Positions 20,786 to 30,141 of a stretch of 56,738 nucleotides of DNA are shown here, piece by piece. The DNA comes from a virus. Positions within the stretch are counted from its first letter, which is position 1. Each line of letters starts with the position of its first letter. The notes beneath the pieces were generated by a model that worked only from the letters and a program-made list of their open reading frames with translations, did no database searches and was not told the DNA's origin. The stretch covers positions 1-56,738 of IMG/VR virus record IMGVR_UViG_3300020733_000003, one strand, 5' to 3'. A program made the position numbers and the translations under genes.

Positions 20786-21481
20786 GTGGCAAACATTCGT
20801 GCATTAGGTATTAGAGCGCCCGGTGGCGACTACAAGATGGCAACCTATCCCGTGGCGTCGGGTCAAACCTTCGTCGCGGGAGATTTCGTAACTCTTAACT
20901 CCAGCGGTCAGTTGATTGCCTTGGCTACTGTAGCGAACACATCGGTCGCCGCAGGCACTGCTGTATTTAAGACTCAGACAGGATCGACAACAGCAGGCTT
21001 CACCGGGAACATGATCCTTGGCCAAGCACTGTCCCCAGCATTGGATTCTACGCTCAGTACGTTGAACGCTAGTGTTCCAGTTGCTCTTGCACTTGAAGAT
21101 GTAGAGTTTTTGCTCCCCGGATTCAGTGCCTCACTGACATCCAGCACAAGTGCCGCTACGTTTATCGGTCAAAACTACGGTGGAATTGTTACCTCTGGTG
21201 GTTTCCCTGCGGTGAACCTTGACTACACAGTCGGCTCAAGCAATGCAAACCAGACTCCAAACACTTCGTACCCAGTTGCAACGATCGGCAATTATCTTGC
21301 CTACATCTACACAAATGGTGGTACGGCGGCTGTTGGTAACAACATCTTCTTCCGTGTAACAGACTTGTCGCCGCAGGACTATACGGCTTGGCCTAACTCG
21401 GCGTCCAATCCTTTCGCAAATTATGGCTACGTTTATGCAAGCGTAATCGCATCAGCTTCGCTCGCTACGGCGGCAAGGTAA
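20786..21481 (+). CDS. Head decoration-type protein, GTG start
   Basis: 231 residues from a GTG at 20786 with GTGAGGAAAAAC upstream. The N-terminal segment (YPVASGQTFVAGDFVTLNSSGQL) has the strand-turn pattern of capsid-stabilising decoration proteins. The rest is Ser/Thr/Ala-rich beta sequence. Placed directly before the major capsid gene, as decoration proteins usually are. Confidence 0.6.
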   Translation: MANIRALGIRAPGGDYKMATYPVASGQTFVAGDFVTLNSSGQLIALATVANTSVAAGTAVFKTQTGSTTAGFTGNMILGQALSPALDSTLSTLNASVPVALALEDVEFLLPGFSASLTSSTSAATFIGQNYGGIVTSGGFPAVNLDYTVGSSNANQTPNTSYPVATIGNYLAYIYTNGGTAAVGNNIFFRVTDLSPQDYTAWPNSASNPFANYGYVYASVIASASLATAAR

Positions 21482-21498
21482 TAGGTAGGTAAAGAACA

Positions 21499-22422
21499 AT
21501 GGCAATGCTCGTTGACTCCCTCAGTATCGCCCGTAAGAACATCAACGATTTGTTCTTTATCGAGGCCGAGAAGATCGACCCCCAGTACAAGGATGTTGTT
21601 GGCAAGATCCGGTACACGACTCAGGCTTTTGAGCAATACAAACAGCTTAAGCCGTTGTCCCCGGCAGTAGCCACCCCAGAAGGTGACGAAGCGGTCGAGG
21701 ACGACTGGACTCCGCTGTTTATCAACAACTTCTATCCGATCCTCTATACCAAGATGATCCGATACTCAGAGTTGTTCGACTTCACCAACCAGTACAAGGA
21801 CATGATCTCCAAGCAGGATCAGTTTGCTCTTGCGTTCATGAACGCTCGAAACCAAGCTGGCGCTAACTTGGACAATCTTGGCTTCACTTCGACGACCTAC
21901 GGAATGAACAACGAGTCTCTGTACTCGGCATCTCACTCCATGGGTGGTTCGACTGGTGCAAACATTCCGGTGGTCCCCGGCACGACTACTCCGTTGAATC
22001 TTGCATTTGGCCCACTCGCTCTTGAGCAGGCTATGTACGAGATCCGACGCCAGAAATCGCCTACTGGCCAGCCAATGATGCTCACGGGCAAGCTTCTGCT
22101 CAAAGTTCCACCGGAACTGGAAGGCGTAGCCAACCGTGTCGTCAACTCGATGAACCTTCAAGGTACGAACAACAACGACACCAACGATTGGATCCGACGC
22201 CGAGTCGAAGTAGCAGTCATCGACTACTACACCTCCGCGACGGCTTGGTTCCTCCGAATGGTGGACTCCGCATTCCACAAGTTGTTCTGCTTGAATCAGT
22301 TGCCTTACAAGTGTGATCAGCTTGCCATGGACAGCGCCATGACCTATAAGTGGGTCTGCCGCGAGTCCTACATCTTTGGATGGGAAGACTGGCACGGCAC
22401 TTGGGCAACCGCTGGTCGATAA
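21499..22422 (+). CDS. Major capsid protein
   Basis: 307 residues. Location after portal, scaffold and decoration genes, and composition, fit an HK97-fold capsid protein: N-terminal helix (MAMLVDSLSIARKNINDLFF), long spine-like helix region (YKDMISKQDQFALAFMNARN), P-domain-like strands (GQPMMLTGKLLLKVPPEL), and a C-terminal aromatic strand set. A strong terminator follows, consistent with a need for high, separate expression. Confidence 0.75.
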   Translation: MAMLVDSLSIARKNINDLFFIEAEKIDPQYKDVVGKIRYTTQAFEQYKQLKPLSPAVATPEGDEAVEDDWTPLFINNFYPILYTKMIRYSELFDFTNQYKDMISKQDQFALAFMNARNQAGANLDNLGFTSTTYGMNNESLYSASHSMGGSTGANIPVVPGTTTPLNLAFGPLALEQAMYEIRRQKSPTGQPMMLTGKLLLKVPPELEGVANRVVNSMNLQGTNNNDTNDWIRRRVEVAVIDYYTSATAWFLRMVDSAFHKLFCLNQLPYKCDQLAMDSAMTYKWVCRESYIFGWEDWHGTWATAGR

Positions 22423-22429
22423 GCACTAT

Positions 22430-22463
22430 CGGGGGCGGCTCACACCGCTCCCGGTTTTAATTT
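22430..22463 (+). terminator. Intrinsic terminator after the capsid gene
   Basis: CGGGGGCGG (22430-22438) pairs with CCGCTCCCG (22445-22453), 9 bp with one GU, loop CTCACA, followed by GTTTTAATTT. A classic hairpin plus U-rich tail placed right after the major capsid stop. Confidence 0.85.
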
Positions 22464-22477
22464 AAGAGGAAAAAGAA

Positions 22478-23518
22478 ATGCCCGGAGAATCTACACTCGT
22501 TTTACAAACCCGAAAGACGTTTGTGCCGTACACCCCGTTAGGACGCAAAGTCATTTGGGAAACCACGAACACTGACAGTGGCTCACCCATGGCTGGTGGG
22601 TTTCAAGGTGTCACTGGATCAATTCAGGGATCGTCTATTATCCCTGACGTCACCTATAACCAGACAGCTTCCGTCTTAATGGAAGGAGCAGCAGGTTGCC
22701 CTAGCTCATGCTTGCCCTATCTTGAGCGCATTAGCGCAGCAGTGAACGGCAACACCGCTTGGGCTACGTCATCTACTGGCCTCGCTGGAATTGCAATCGA
22801 GGATACTAATTCAGATCCCTTGCTCTATATTCCAATGAGCGCATTGGTCGTAAATGGCAAGGTCGCAAAGCCAGCCCCGCAGGTTTATGTTGGTCCGCAG
22901 GCTACTGTCGCATCCAGCGGATATAACACATCCACTGGCGTAATGACGTTTGCTGCAAACTCTTTCCCGTCCGCATCAAATGCTTTGGCAAACATTCCGG
23001 GCGTTATTATCGCTGGAACAGGTCAAGGCCAGACATTCTATGTCTCGGCATCGAGCGCAACGTCTTTGACTCCAGTTGGTGGCGCGGCGGCTTTCCCGAC
23101 GGCTTTGGATAATACCAGCGTGGTTCAGCTTGCATATTGGCCAGCGGCTGGTGGTTCAATTGGCACCCCAACTGCCCCAACAGTGACGTCCACAAACTGT
23201 AGCTCAATTCCGACGAACTTGGGTTATGTGGTCTTGGTCGTTGCTGGTCCGGGCGCAGGGCAGTACGGAACGATTGTTTCCAACAGTGCTGGAACGATCA
23301 CTCTGGCGACGACCTCTCCTTGGACGACGGCAACTACGTCGGCTTCGGTCTTCATTGTCACTAACTCGGTAGCCAACCTTGGGGCGGTCGATCTCTCAAT
23401 TGCTTACCAGTGGCCTTCAGCCCAGCTTAATACTGGCTTGCAAGCGACGGTCAAGGGAACGATGACTGGAGGCTCTCCTGCCCGAATCATGTGGCAGGGA
23501 TACTACGCTTACCAGTAG
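22478..23518 (+). CDS. Virion protein of unknown role
   Basis: 346 residues, MPGESTLVLQTRKTF. Almost wholly beta, rich in Ser, Thr, Ala and Gly, with repeats of the type GTITLATTSPWTTATTSASVF seen in capsid decoration or minor coat proteins. Good ribosome binding site (AAGAGGAAAAAG). It lies between two terminators, so it is likely expressed as its own unit next to the capsid. Confidence 0.6.
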   Translation: MPGESTLVLQTRKTFVPYTPLGRKVIWETTNTDSGSPMAGGFQGVTGSIQGSSIIPDVTYNQTASVLMEGAAGCPSSCLPYLERISAAVNGNTAWATSSTGLAGIAIEDTNSDPLLYIPMSALVVNGKVAKPAPQVYVGPQATVASSGYNTSTGVMTFAANSFPSASNALANIPGVIIAGTGQGQTFYVSASSATSLTPVGGAAAFPTALDNTSVVQLAYWPAAGGSIGTPTAPTVTSTNCSSIPTNLGYVVLVVAGPGAGQYGTIVSNSAGTITLATTSPWTTATTSASVFIVTNSVANLGAVDLSIAYQWPSAQLNTGLQATVKGTMTGGSPARIMWQGYYAYQ

Positions 23519-23540
23519 GAATTCCTAACTGGTGTAATAT

Positions 23541-23575
23541 TGGCTCAGGGTATTGACTTATCCTGAGCCATAATT
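23541..23575 (+). terminator. Intrinsic terminator
   Basis: TGGCTCAGG (23541-23549) pairs with CCTGAGCCA (23562-23570), 9 bp, loop of 12, followed by TAATTATTT. It separates the capsid-region genes from the downstream tail genes and would make those depend on read-through or their own promoter. Confidence 0.75.
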
Positions 23576-23582
23576 ATTTGGG

Positions 23583-24689
23583 ATGACGACTTACACCAAA
23601 ACTGCTGGATCAGTCAAAAATGTAACCAAGAGTAGCTCTGTTGGCGCTTGGTCAAATGGTGGGGCTACGTGGAATAGCTCATCAGAAGGGGCAATCAACC
23701 AATTTACTGACTATCTCTGCTACTACAACTTTGGCTTCTCAATCCCATCCAACGAAGTAATAGTTGGTATTACTGTTAACTATGGCGCTCAAAACTCTCC
23801 TAACACGACGGAAACAGCCTGCGACAATTCTGTCGTACTGACAACGAATGCATCGTCACAAATAGGTGGATCTGTTGATCATGCTACGACAACCGCATAC
23901 AACAATGTCAGCCAAACAACTCAGACTCGGGGTGGCACTTCTGATACTTGGAGCAGTAGTTTAACCTACACACAGGCTAACTCCAGCAACTTTGGCTTTA
24001 TGGTCTCATCCAAGATGAAGACCAATGGTACAAGTGGGCCATACGCCACTTCGCAGATTTTGAACTCCACCCCCACAATTGTCATAACGACAACGGTCGT
24101 ATCTCCTCCATCGGCTCCAACTAGCCTGACTGCAAACGTTAGTGGGTTGACCGTAGTATTGAATTGGACAGCCGCTTCTGGCGCGACTGCATATAATGTC
24201 TACCGAGGCTCGACAAGCGGCTCAGAGACACTCTACGCTTCAGGAATCGGCACCACAACTTATACCGACCTTGGAGTGGCATCGGGTGGAACTTACTTTT
24301 ACTACGTCACGGCAACAAACACAGCAGGAGAGAGTAGCGCATCGAACGAAGTTTCAGCCGTTCTAAAGCCAGATCCTCCAACCGGAGTTACAGCGACTGC
24401 CGGGACAACATCGATTACTGTTGCGTGGGCGGCTTCCTCTGGTGCGACAGGATACAATGTCTACAGGTCGACCACTAGCGGCAGTGGATACACTGGCTTA
24501 GGGACGAGGATTTCGACCTTGAGTTACGTTGACTCAACAGCCCTTGAGGGTGTGATGTATTATTACGTTGTCAAGGCTTCAAACTCTGGAGGAACCAGTG
24601 AGTATAGCTCAGAGGCAAGCACGAGGATCACGACGTCCTCTGCGACAAAGATTTTGGCAGGATTCCCCGGCGGCATCAGGAGATTGTAA
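23583..24689 (+). CDS. Virion protein with two fibronectin type III domains
   Basis: 368 residues. After a beta-rich N-terminal domain (about 1-175) two FnIII modules follow: residues about 178-262 (PPSAPTSLTANVSG, VLNWTAASGATAYNVYRG, YVTATNTAGESSAS) and about 265-350 (PDPPTGVTATAG, VAWAASSGATGYNVYRS, YYYVVKASNSGG). FnIII modules on phage surfaces are thought to bind carbohydrate or mucus weakly. The start has only GGG next to it. Confidence 0.8.
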   Translation: MTTYTKTAGSVKNVTKSSSVGAWSNGGATWNSSSEGAINQFTDYLCYYNFGFSIPSNEVIVGITVNYGAQNSPNTTETACDNSVVLTTNASSQIGGSVDHATTTAYNNVSQTTQTRGGTSDTWSSSLTYTQANSSNFGFMVSSKMKTNGTSGPYATSQILNSTPTIVITTTVVSPPSAPTSLTANVSGLTVVLNWTAASGATAYNVYRGSTSGSETLYASGIGTTTYTDLGVASGGTYFYYVTATNTAGESSASNEVSAVLKPDPPTGVTATAGTTSITVAWAASSGATGYNVYRSTTSGSGYTGLGTRISTLSYVDSTALEGVMYYYVVKASNSGGTSEYSSEASTRITTSSATKILAGFPGGIRRL

Positions 24690-24698
24690 GAGAAGAAA

Positions 24699-25217
24699 AT
24701 GGCAGTTCAAGACGCAACAGCATTCCCGGTATACGGGCAAGCCTACCGGGAGGAGATCGCAGTTTACGATGCGACGACTGGCCAGCCTGTCACACTGAAC
24801 CTGTCGACAAGCGGAATCACTATTTCTCTTGCGCTCGATGGAGTGTCAACCAGCCCAACCGGATTGATAACGACAAGTCTGAGTCAAATTACAGGTGTCC
24901 TGATTCTTGATTTGACTGCGGCTTGCATGACGGCAAACACGGTTACGATCTACGTTTCCTGCACAAATATCTCAAACAGCTTCTCCCCCGTGAAGACGAT
25001 CAACCCACTTAAGCTTGGATCGACGGCAAGCAAACCTTGGTGGGAACAGGCTCCGCTATTGTTTGAGCAGATCGCTGTTCAGAACAACGCATTCCTATTC
25101 AACGCAAACCAGACCGTTGGTGGGGCTGTGACTGTCTTTAATAGGGATGGGACAACGCTTGCCACTGGAACTCTCCAAGCAGGTCAAACAGGGACTGTCA
25201 GGAGCCAACTGAGTTAA
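24699..25217 (+). CDS. Virion protein, paralogue A of a tandem pair
   Basis: 172 residues. N-terminus FPVYGQAYREEIAVYDATTG; C-terminus LLFEQIAVQNNAFLFN, then TVFNRDGTTLATGTL, QTGT and RSQLS. The next gene matches at both ends with the same spacing, so the two arose by duplication. Beta-rich, likely a structural (neck, tail or fibre-base) protein. AAGAGAAGAAA upstream. Confidence 0.6.
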   Translation: MAVQDATAFPVYGQAYREEIAVYDATTGQPVTLNLSTSGITISLALDGVSTSPTGLITTSLSQITGVLILDLTAACMTANTVTIYVSCTNISNSFSPVKTINPLKLGSTASKPWWEQAPLLFEQIAVQNNAFLFNANQTVGGAVTVFNRDGTTLATGTLQAGQTGTVRSQLS

Positions 25218-25220
25218 ACC

Positions 25221-25754
25221 ATGTCAGCCCCCTACGTAACTGCATTCCCCGTATATGCCAGCCCATTTCAATTTGAGGCTACGATATACGACATGCAGTC
25301 GGGGAACCCGGAGGCCGGGTTGGTTGTCAGTGTTCTTCCCGCTAACAACGTTGTCGTACAGATTTCCCTTGACAATGGGACACCGATAACACTTGCCCCG
25401 GTTGCTGAGTTTAAGCTGTCTGGCGTACCCGGGACCATCCTGATCACCTTGTCGGCGGCGCATATGACGGCGCATTCCATATTGGTCTCTGTGTCATCAA
25501 CGATCACCAACACCTATAGTCCAATCATCAGTATTCGACCCCTTAATCTCCAATCGATTGCTCCGGTGTGGCAGAGCCAATCTCCAGAACTCTTTGAACA
25601 GATTGACGCTCAAGCCAATGGCTATATGTTCAACCAACAGATTGGCAATACTACTGGCCAAACTCAGACGGTCTATAATAGAGACGGGTCGATCTTGGCA
25701 ACAGGAACACTTGTGCCAACTCAAACAGGAACTACGAGAGGTCAACTATCATGA
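25221..25754 (+). CDS. Virion protein, paralogue B of a tandem pair
   Basis: 177 residues, beginning MSAPYVTAFPVYASPFQFEA. It shares FPVY near the start, LFEQIDAQANGYMFN, TVYNRDGSILATGTL, QTGT and RGQLS with paralogue A, while the middle differs. Three bases after its partner; ATGA overlap with the next gene. A hetero-oligomer of A and B is a reasonable inference. Confidence 0.6.
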   Translation: MSAPYVTAFPVYASPFQFEATIYDMQSGNPEAGLVVSVLPANNVVVQISLDNGTPITLAPVAEFKLSGVPGTILITLSAAHMTAHSILVSVSSTITNTYSPIISIRPLNLQSIAPVWQSQSPELFEQIDAQANGYMFNQQIGNTTGQTQTVYNRDGSILATGTLVPTQTGTTRGQLS

Positions 25755-26023
25755 TTCTTCAGGGTGAACCACCAAATGCGATGGGCGGCAATCTTAGTTC
25801 TTTGGCGGCGGCAAGCTGTATTTGCTCAACCTTGATCTTCACCTACCTGCCAGATTCTGCAGTTTTCAATAGTGCGCTAGTGGTAAAGAATCGAGAAATC
25901 GGTGGTGGATACTGCCAGTTGACTGGTAAGTGGTACCCTCGATCTCAGTTGCAGTTGGATGGCTTAGGCCGGCTTGTTGGCTACGACAATGTTACGACTC
26001 AACCCCAAGTCTGGACGTGGTAA
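25751..26023 (+). CDS. Hypothetical small protein with Cys pairs
   Basis: 90 residues. Hydrophobic N-terminal third with CIC (SLAAASCICSTLIFTYL), then GGYCQLTGKWYPRSQLQLDGLG, a pattern resembling short phage zinc-binding or structural proteins in which C-x-LTGK-W-P marks a small finger. Function unknown; part of the neck and tail gene run. Confidence 0.5.
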   Translation: MILQGEPPNAMGGNLSSLAAASCICSTLIFTYLPDSAVFNSALVVKNREIGGGYCQLTGKWYPRSQLQLDGLGRLVGYDNVTTQPQVWTW

Positions 26024-26026
26024 AGA

Positions 26027-26905
26027 ATGGCACTGTTTACTGTTAATGATGTAATCACAAGGGCAACTCTTCACCTGTCCGACTTTCCCCCTGCGGTCGA
26101 CGGATATTGCACAGGCGGGGTCTCGGGAACTACGTTAACCGTATCCGCTGTTGCCAGTGGGCTTCCGCAGGTTGGACAGACGTTGTCTGGGACTGGAATT
26201 ACTGACGGCACCAAAATCCTTGCTCCGATCTCAGTCGCAGGCGACGGCACAGGCACCTACACGGTCAGTATAAGCCAAACTGTTTCTGGTGGCACTCAAA
26301 TCACACTTGAGAATGCAACAGCTCTCCAGATCATCAACGACGTTCAGGCCGACATCCTTCGCGCCGTCCGACTTTATCCGGTAACAACCCGAACGGTCAC
26401 GCTAATCTCGGGCCAGCAGTTCTACGCACTTGATCCAGACATCTACCGAATCTGGAGTTGCGTTTGGCAGAATAACGCCAACATCACAAGCCAGATCAAG
26501 ATTTTTGAGACCAGCCGAGATGAGCTTGACTATCAGGCTCCAAACTGGCAGGCGCAAAGCCCAACGATTACCTACAAGTATTTCGAGGACGGCGGCAACA
26601 TTGGCTTTGTTCCTCCTCCGCTGATCCCGACCACATCGGGATATCCAATCGTCAAGATTTATTGCACCACTGCCAGTCCATTACTCAGCAATGAGGACAC
26701 ACTGCCCCCGCAGGTTCCAACTCCCGATGCTTGGGTTTGGGGATGCTGTGCAAGGTGGGCTACAATGCAAAGGCGCGATGACGCCGCTGGCTTTGCTGAT
26801 CTCGCCACCGGAGCGAAGGACGACCTCATCCGGTTTGTCAACGGACGGCTTGCACGTCAGAAGAGTCGAGTGATGCAGTCGTACCCAAGGGTACGCAACA
26901 TATAG
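26027..26905 (+). CDS. Neck (head-to-tail adaptor) protein with inserted beta domain
   Basis: 292 residues. The helical start ([16 protein letters not shown]) and the later part ([63 protein letters not shown]) follow podoviral adaptors that sit under the portal. Residues about 30-90 are an insertion of the common phage [29 protein letters not shown] type, a beta module usually seen in tail proteins. Placed after the paralogue pair, before the nozzle-like gene. Confidence 0.65.
   Translation: MALFTVNDVITRATLHLSDFPPAVDGYCTGGVSGTTLTVSAVASGLPQVGQTLSGTGITDGTKILAPISVAGDGTGTYTVSISQTVSGGTQITLENATALQIINDVQADILRAVRLYPVTTRTVTLISGQQFYALDPDIYRIWSCVWQNNANITSQIKIFETSRDELDYQAPNWQAQSPTITYKYFEDGGNIGFVPPPLIPTTSGYPIVKIYCTTASPLLSNEDTLPPQVPTPDAWVWGCCARWATMQRRDDAAGFADLATGAKDDLIRFVNGRLARQKSRVMQSYPRVRNI
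26880..26895. repeat. Inverted repeat CGTACCC-AA-GGGTACG inside the adaptor gene end
   Basis: Perfect 7-bp arms at 26880-26886 and 26889-26895, encoding the last residues of the adaptor. The two-base loop is too short for a good RNA hairpin, so a protein site or chance are both possible. Confidence 0.35.
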
Positions 26906-26906
26906 C

Positions 26907-26953
26907 GTAGACGGGGAGGGATTGAGCCGCCTAGCCAAACCCAAACCGTCTAC
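26907..26953 (+). promoter_or_regulatory. Inverted repeat leader before the nozzle-like gene
   Basis: GTAGACGG (26907-26914) pairs with CCGTCTAC (26946-26953), and TCTAC-ACT-GTAGA overlaps the right arm, so two alternative hairpins compete. The gap has no obvious U-run, so control of expression by RNA structure is as likely as termination. Confidence 0.4.
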
Positions 26954-26973
26954 ACTGTAGATAAGGCAAAACC

Positions 26974-29922
26974 ATGATCCCCCGACTGAAAAACGCTGGC
27001 ACCAAGATGCAACCCGTGGAAATCGTTCCGATGTTCCAACCGACCAAGATGCAGGGGTTTCAGTCGTACCCTGAGCCATCGAGCCTGCCCCCACAGCTTT
27101 TCTCCTTGATCAACAACGGACGGCTTAGTAAGGGGGTCATTACGGTGCGAGATGGTGATCCAACTTCCACAAATTACATCGACAGCCTGACATCCAGCTA
27201 TCACGTCCGAGGCGTTTATGAGTCGTTGTTCAATGGAGTGCAGACCATCTTTGTAGCGATTGGAGACGGCACATCCACACGTATCTATAAGTCGATTGAC
27301 AATGGCGCGACTTGGTCCGAGATCACCACTACCACAGGCCCATTTGGGAGCACAAGGCTAACCGATACCAGCCCCGTCCCAGTTTTCTTTCAAGTGGTGA
27401 GTCAGAACGATATTTACGGCGACACTCATGATATGCTCGTTGTGCAGAACGGAAAGGCGACGGATTACCCAAGGATTTATGGCTACAACGAAACTGCGCC
27501 TGTAAGTTATCAGATGGCAATTGCCCAAGAGATACCCGCAGTCCCAAGCTCATCCAACCTTTACCAACAGGCCGCATTTGCAAACTTTTTTAATATCTTA
27601 GGGGATTCAATAACTTACTCCACAGGCCCAAGTGGAACAACTCCTACACTCTCCAACGTAACCGCAGGGTCTCCTGCGGTCTTGCAAAACATTGCGCTGA
27701 GTATCCCTGCAAGTTGCGGACAGAATACTTGGGCAAAGATGGTGTTCCCAGCATGGGTCGACTTCAGTAATGCGACACAGTTTGTGCTGATTACCGACCA
27801 ACAGAACTCGGTTACGGTTCAGTCATACAATTCATCGTCCAACCAAATAACCTTAACAACAAGCCCACTTGTTGCGGGGGCGCTTGCTGGATCAACAATT
27901 TACGTTCAATCTGGCACTGGGCTAGGTCAAAGTTTACTGGTTGCCACAAACGGCACCAACACTATTACATTGAACTCAGCACCCGCCGTAGCCCCTGCTA
28001 ACGGAACGGTCTTAGCTATTGCTCAAGACCCAAGTTTATTGCAAACCAAAATTTCATTTTCGCTGGTGGATTCAAGTGGCAAGGAGGCTGAATGTTATAA
28101 CCCGGTCACGTCCGTAGGGAACCTTCTTTCGCTGGCTTATCCTTCAACGATATCGGACTCGGCGGCGCAAATAGCATTTCCTATGCCATCGACCTACCCT
28201 ACCGGGTTTAACGTGGCTCAAATTCAGGGAGTCAAAATTTACTACCGAGCGGCATCGACGGCGGCAATCCCTACGACCATGCAAATTTACTTGATGGCCG
28301 CAGGGGGAAAGACGCAGGGAACTGCCGCATTTGGAGTGGCTTATCACAGTTCGTATTCCCATCAAACTGGACCCGGCACGATCATTACGGACCAACAACA
28401 GATGCCGCTGTCGTCGATGCTTGCTGGCGCTGGCTACGGGAAGCTAACCCTACTTGAAGATCCTCGGTTCTACTACGATTACGTTATCACTTGCCCTACT
28501 CCAACGCTTAATCAGGTTCAAAACAGTGGAGCAGATATCCTGCTTGTCTACCGGGAAGACACTGGACAGACTCAGTATTATTTGGCGACTTTTGGGAGCT
28601 TCGCATCTTACGGTGGATCTCCTGCGGCATGGGCCGTACCATATAGCACAGTTACGGTGGGGTTGCATTTTGGGACAAGCTTTGGCGATTGTGGCCTAAC
28701 CGTCAACTTTGCACAGCCATTGCCATCAGGGGCGGCTTTGACGACCCCTATCGGTACAGCCATGGACTTTATTAATGGTCGATTCTTGATTTGCGGTGGT
28801 TCGACACTTTGGATCAGCGATTATCAGCAACCCTTCCTTTTTACGTTGGCACAACGGTTCCTTTCGCCCGGAGTACCTGATGAACTTTCTGGGACTACTC
28901 AAACAAGACCCGGCGAGACGTTCCAGCAGATCAGCGCATTGGGTGCGATCCCTGCGGCAAGTGGAGTATCGAACAGCCCACTCTCGGGGACTAGTACGGT
29001 CTACATCTGGACTGACAGCAACTTTTATCAGTTGCCGGGATTCTCCACGACGGGGTTGAACACCTTATCGTTTGTCGCCAGCCATGGAACCAATAGCCCT
29101 TACTCGGTGGCGAGGCTCAGGACGGCACTCTACTGGCTTGATAACCAGAATGAGATTTGCACCTTTTCGGCTGGTATGTCAATGCTTTACGGAATTAACA
29201 TTCCTGATATGCAAACCCACGTTCTGTCGCTGTACCGAGTCGACGACCAGACTCTTGGCATCCCTCAGAATAGGCTTGCGTGGGTCAGTGGGGCAGTGAG
29301 GAACAACCGATACTACATGGCCTATAGCGCCCCCAGTGCCTCGACAAACCAACAGGCGTTAGTCTGGAGTGACCAGCAAGGATTCTGGGAGTCGATCGAT
29401 ACCTTTGGTGGGACAGTTGCCAACAGCCAGACAGAGTGTGCCTTTATGATGCCCTACGTCACAGGCACATCTGGGTCTGGCGCAGGATATCAGAAGCTAT
29501 ACTACTTCGGGACTGATGCATCGGGAGTCTACATGGCAGAGCATGAGGTTCCGGGCGACACCAGCAATGTCTCATTCAATGTGACATTCCGAGAACTGAA
29601 CAGCGCCTTCACGAAGCTGATCGAGATGGACACAGTTCAGGTGGCCGCATCCTCGGCACACGGCGCATTCACACTTTACACATCTCGAGTGATCGACGGG
29701 CAGACATCAAACCCAAGCATTGGCATGATGACTTGGCCAGCGGGTGTTATTGCCACCAAGACGGACATGAAGGTTCCGGGTCTGCCCTACTACAAACAGG
29801 TCGGAGGGACGGGCAATAGAATCCTCCTTTCGATCTACAACACGTCTGGCATTCCGGGCGGCACAACAATCTTATCAGTGTCGGCTAAGACCAAGGCGCT
29901 GGAAGGAAGCTACCATCAATGA
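26974..29922 (+). CDS. Large tail protein, podoviral nozzle/hub-like
   Basis: 982 residues, beta-rich throughout. The N-terminal 180 residues (YIDSLTSSYHVRGVYESLFNG, then FQVVSQNDIYGDTHDMLVVQNG) and repeated strand-turn blocks suggest a propeller-like hub as in podoviral nozzle proteins (P22 gp10, T7 gp12 analogues). The middle contains SSNQITLTT and TNTITLNS type inserts. It follows the adaptor gene and precedes the ejection proteins, the order expected for a short tail. No catalytic motif seen. Confidence 0.6.
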   Translation: MIPRLKNAGTKMQPVEIVPMFQPTKMQGFQSYPEPSSLPPQLFSLINNGRLSKGVITVRDGDPTSTNYIDSLTSSYHVRGVYESLFNGVQTIFVAIGDGTSTRIYKSIDNGATWSEITTTTGPFGSTRLTDTSPVPVFFQVVSQNDIYGDTHDMLVVQNGKATDYPRIYGYNETAPVSYQMAIAQEIPAVPSSSNLYQQAAFANFFNILGDSITYSTGPSGTTPTLSNVTAGSPAVLQNIALSIPASCGQNTWAKMVFPAWVDFSNATQFVLITDQQNSVTVQSYNSSSNQITLTTSPLVAGALAGSTIYVQSGTGLGQSLLVATNGTNTITLNSAPAVAPANGTVLAIAQDPSLLQTKISFSLVDSSGKEAECYNPVTSVGNLLSLAYPSTISDSAAQIAFPMPSTYPTGFNVAQIQGVKIYYRAASTAAIPTTMQIYLMAAGGKTQGTAAFGVAYHSSYSHQTGPGTIITDQQQMPLSSMLAGAGYGKLTLLEDPRFYYDYVITCPTPTLNQVQNSGADILLVYREDTGQTQYYLATFGSFASYGGSPAAWAVPYSTVTVGLHFGTSFGDCGLTVNFAQPLPSGAALTTPIGTAMDFINGRFLICGGSTLWISDYQQPFLFTLAQRFLSPGVPDELSGTTQTRPGETFQQISALGAIPAASGVSNSPLSGTSTVYIWTDSNFYQLPGFSTTGLNTLSFVASHGTNSPYSVARLRTALYWLDNQNEICTFSAGMSMLYGINIPDMQTHVLSLYRVDDQTLGIPQNRLAWVSGAVRNNRYYMAYSAPSASTNQQALVWSDQQGFWESIDTFGGTVANSQTECAFMMPYVTGTSGSGAGYQKLYYFGTDASGVYMAEHEVPGDTSNVSFNVTFRELNSAFTKLIEMDTVQVAASSAHGAFTLYTSRVIDGQTSNPSIGMMTWPAGVIATKTDMKVPGLPYYKQVGGTGNRILLSIYNTSGIPGGTTILSVSAKTKALEGSYHQ

Positions 29923-30071
29923 TCACCCTGAAGCCTAACAAGAAACGCATAGCCAAGCGCAATAAGCTGATCCAACACGCCTCACTTGCACAACGAGATT
30001 GGCGTCGTGACCAGATACTGCATCTGTACATGACTCAGAAAAGGCCAAAGTTGAAGACTAAGTTATTCTGA
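29919..30071 (+). CDS. Small basic protein (50 residues)
   Basis: MITLKPNKKRIAKRNKLIQ and a tail PKLKTKLF: about one third lysine and arginine. ATG at 29919 overlaps the tail gene's stop (ATGA), with GGAAGGAAG upstream. It could neutralise packaged DNA or act in assembly. No family recognised. The following gap (30072-30141) contains a bulged hairpin and a doubled TGCACTC. Confidence 0.55.
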   Translation: MITLKPNKKRIAKRNKLIQHASLAQRDWRRDQILHLYMTQKRPKLKTKLF

Positions 30072-30141
30072 GATGGTCTATCATATAGAGTAACTGCACT
30101 CGGACTTAGGCGACCGGAGTTGCACTCAAAGGATGTGACCT

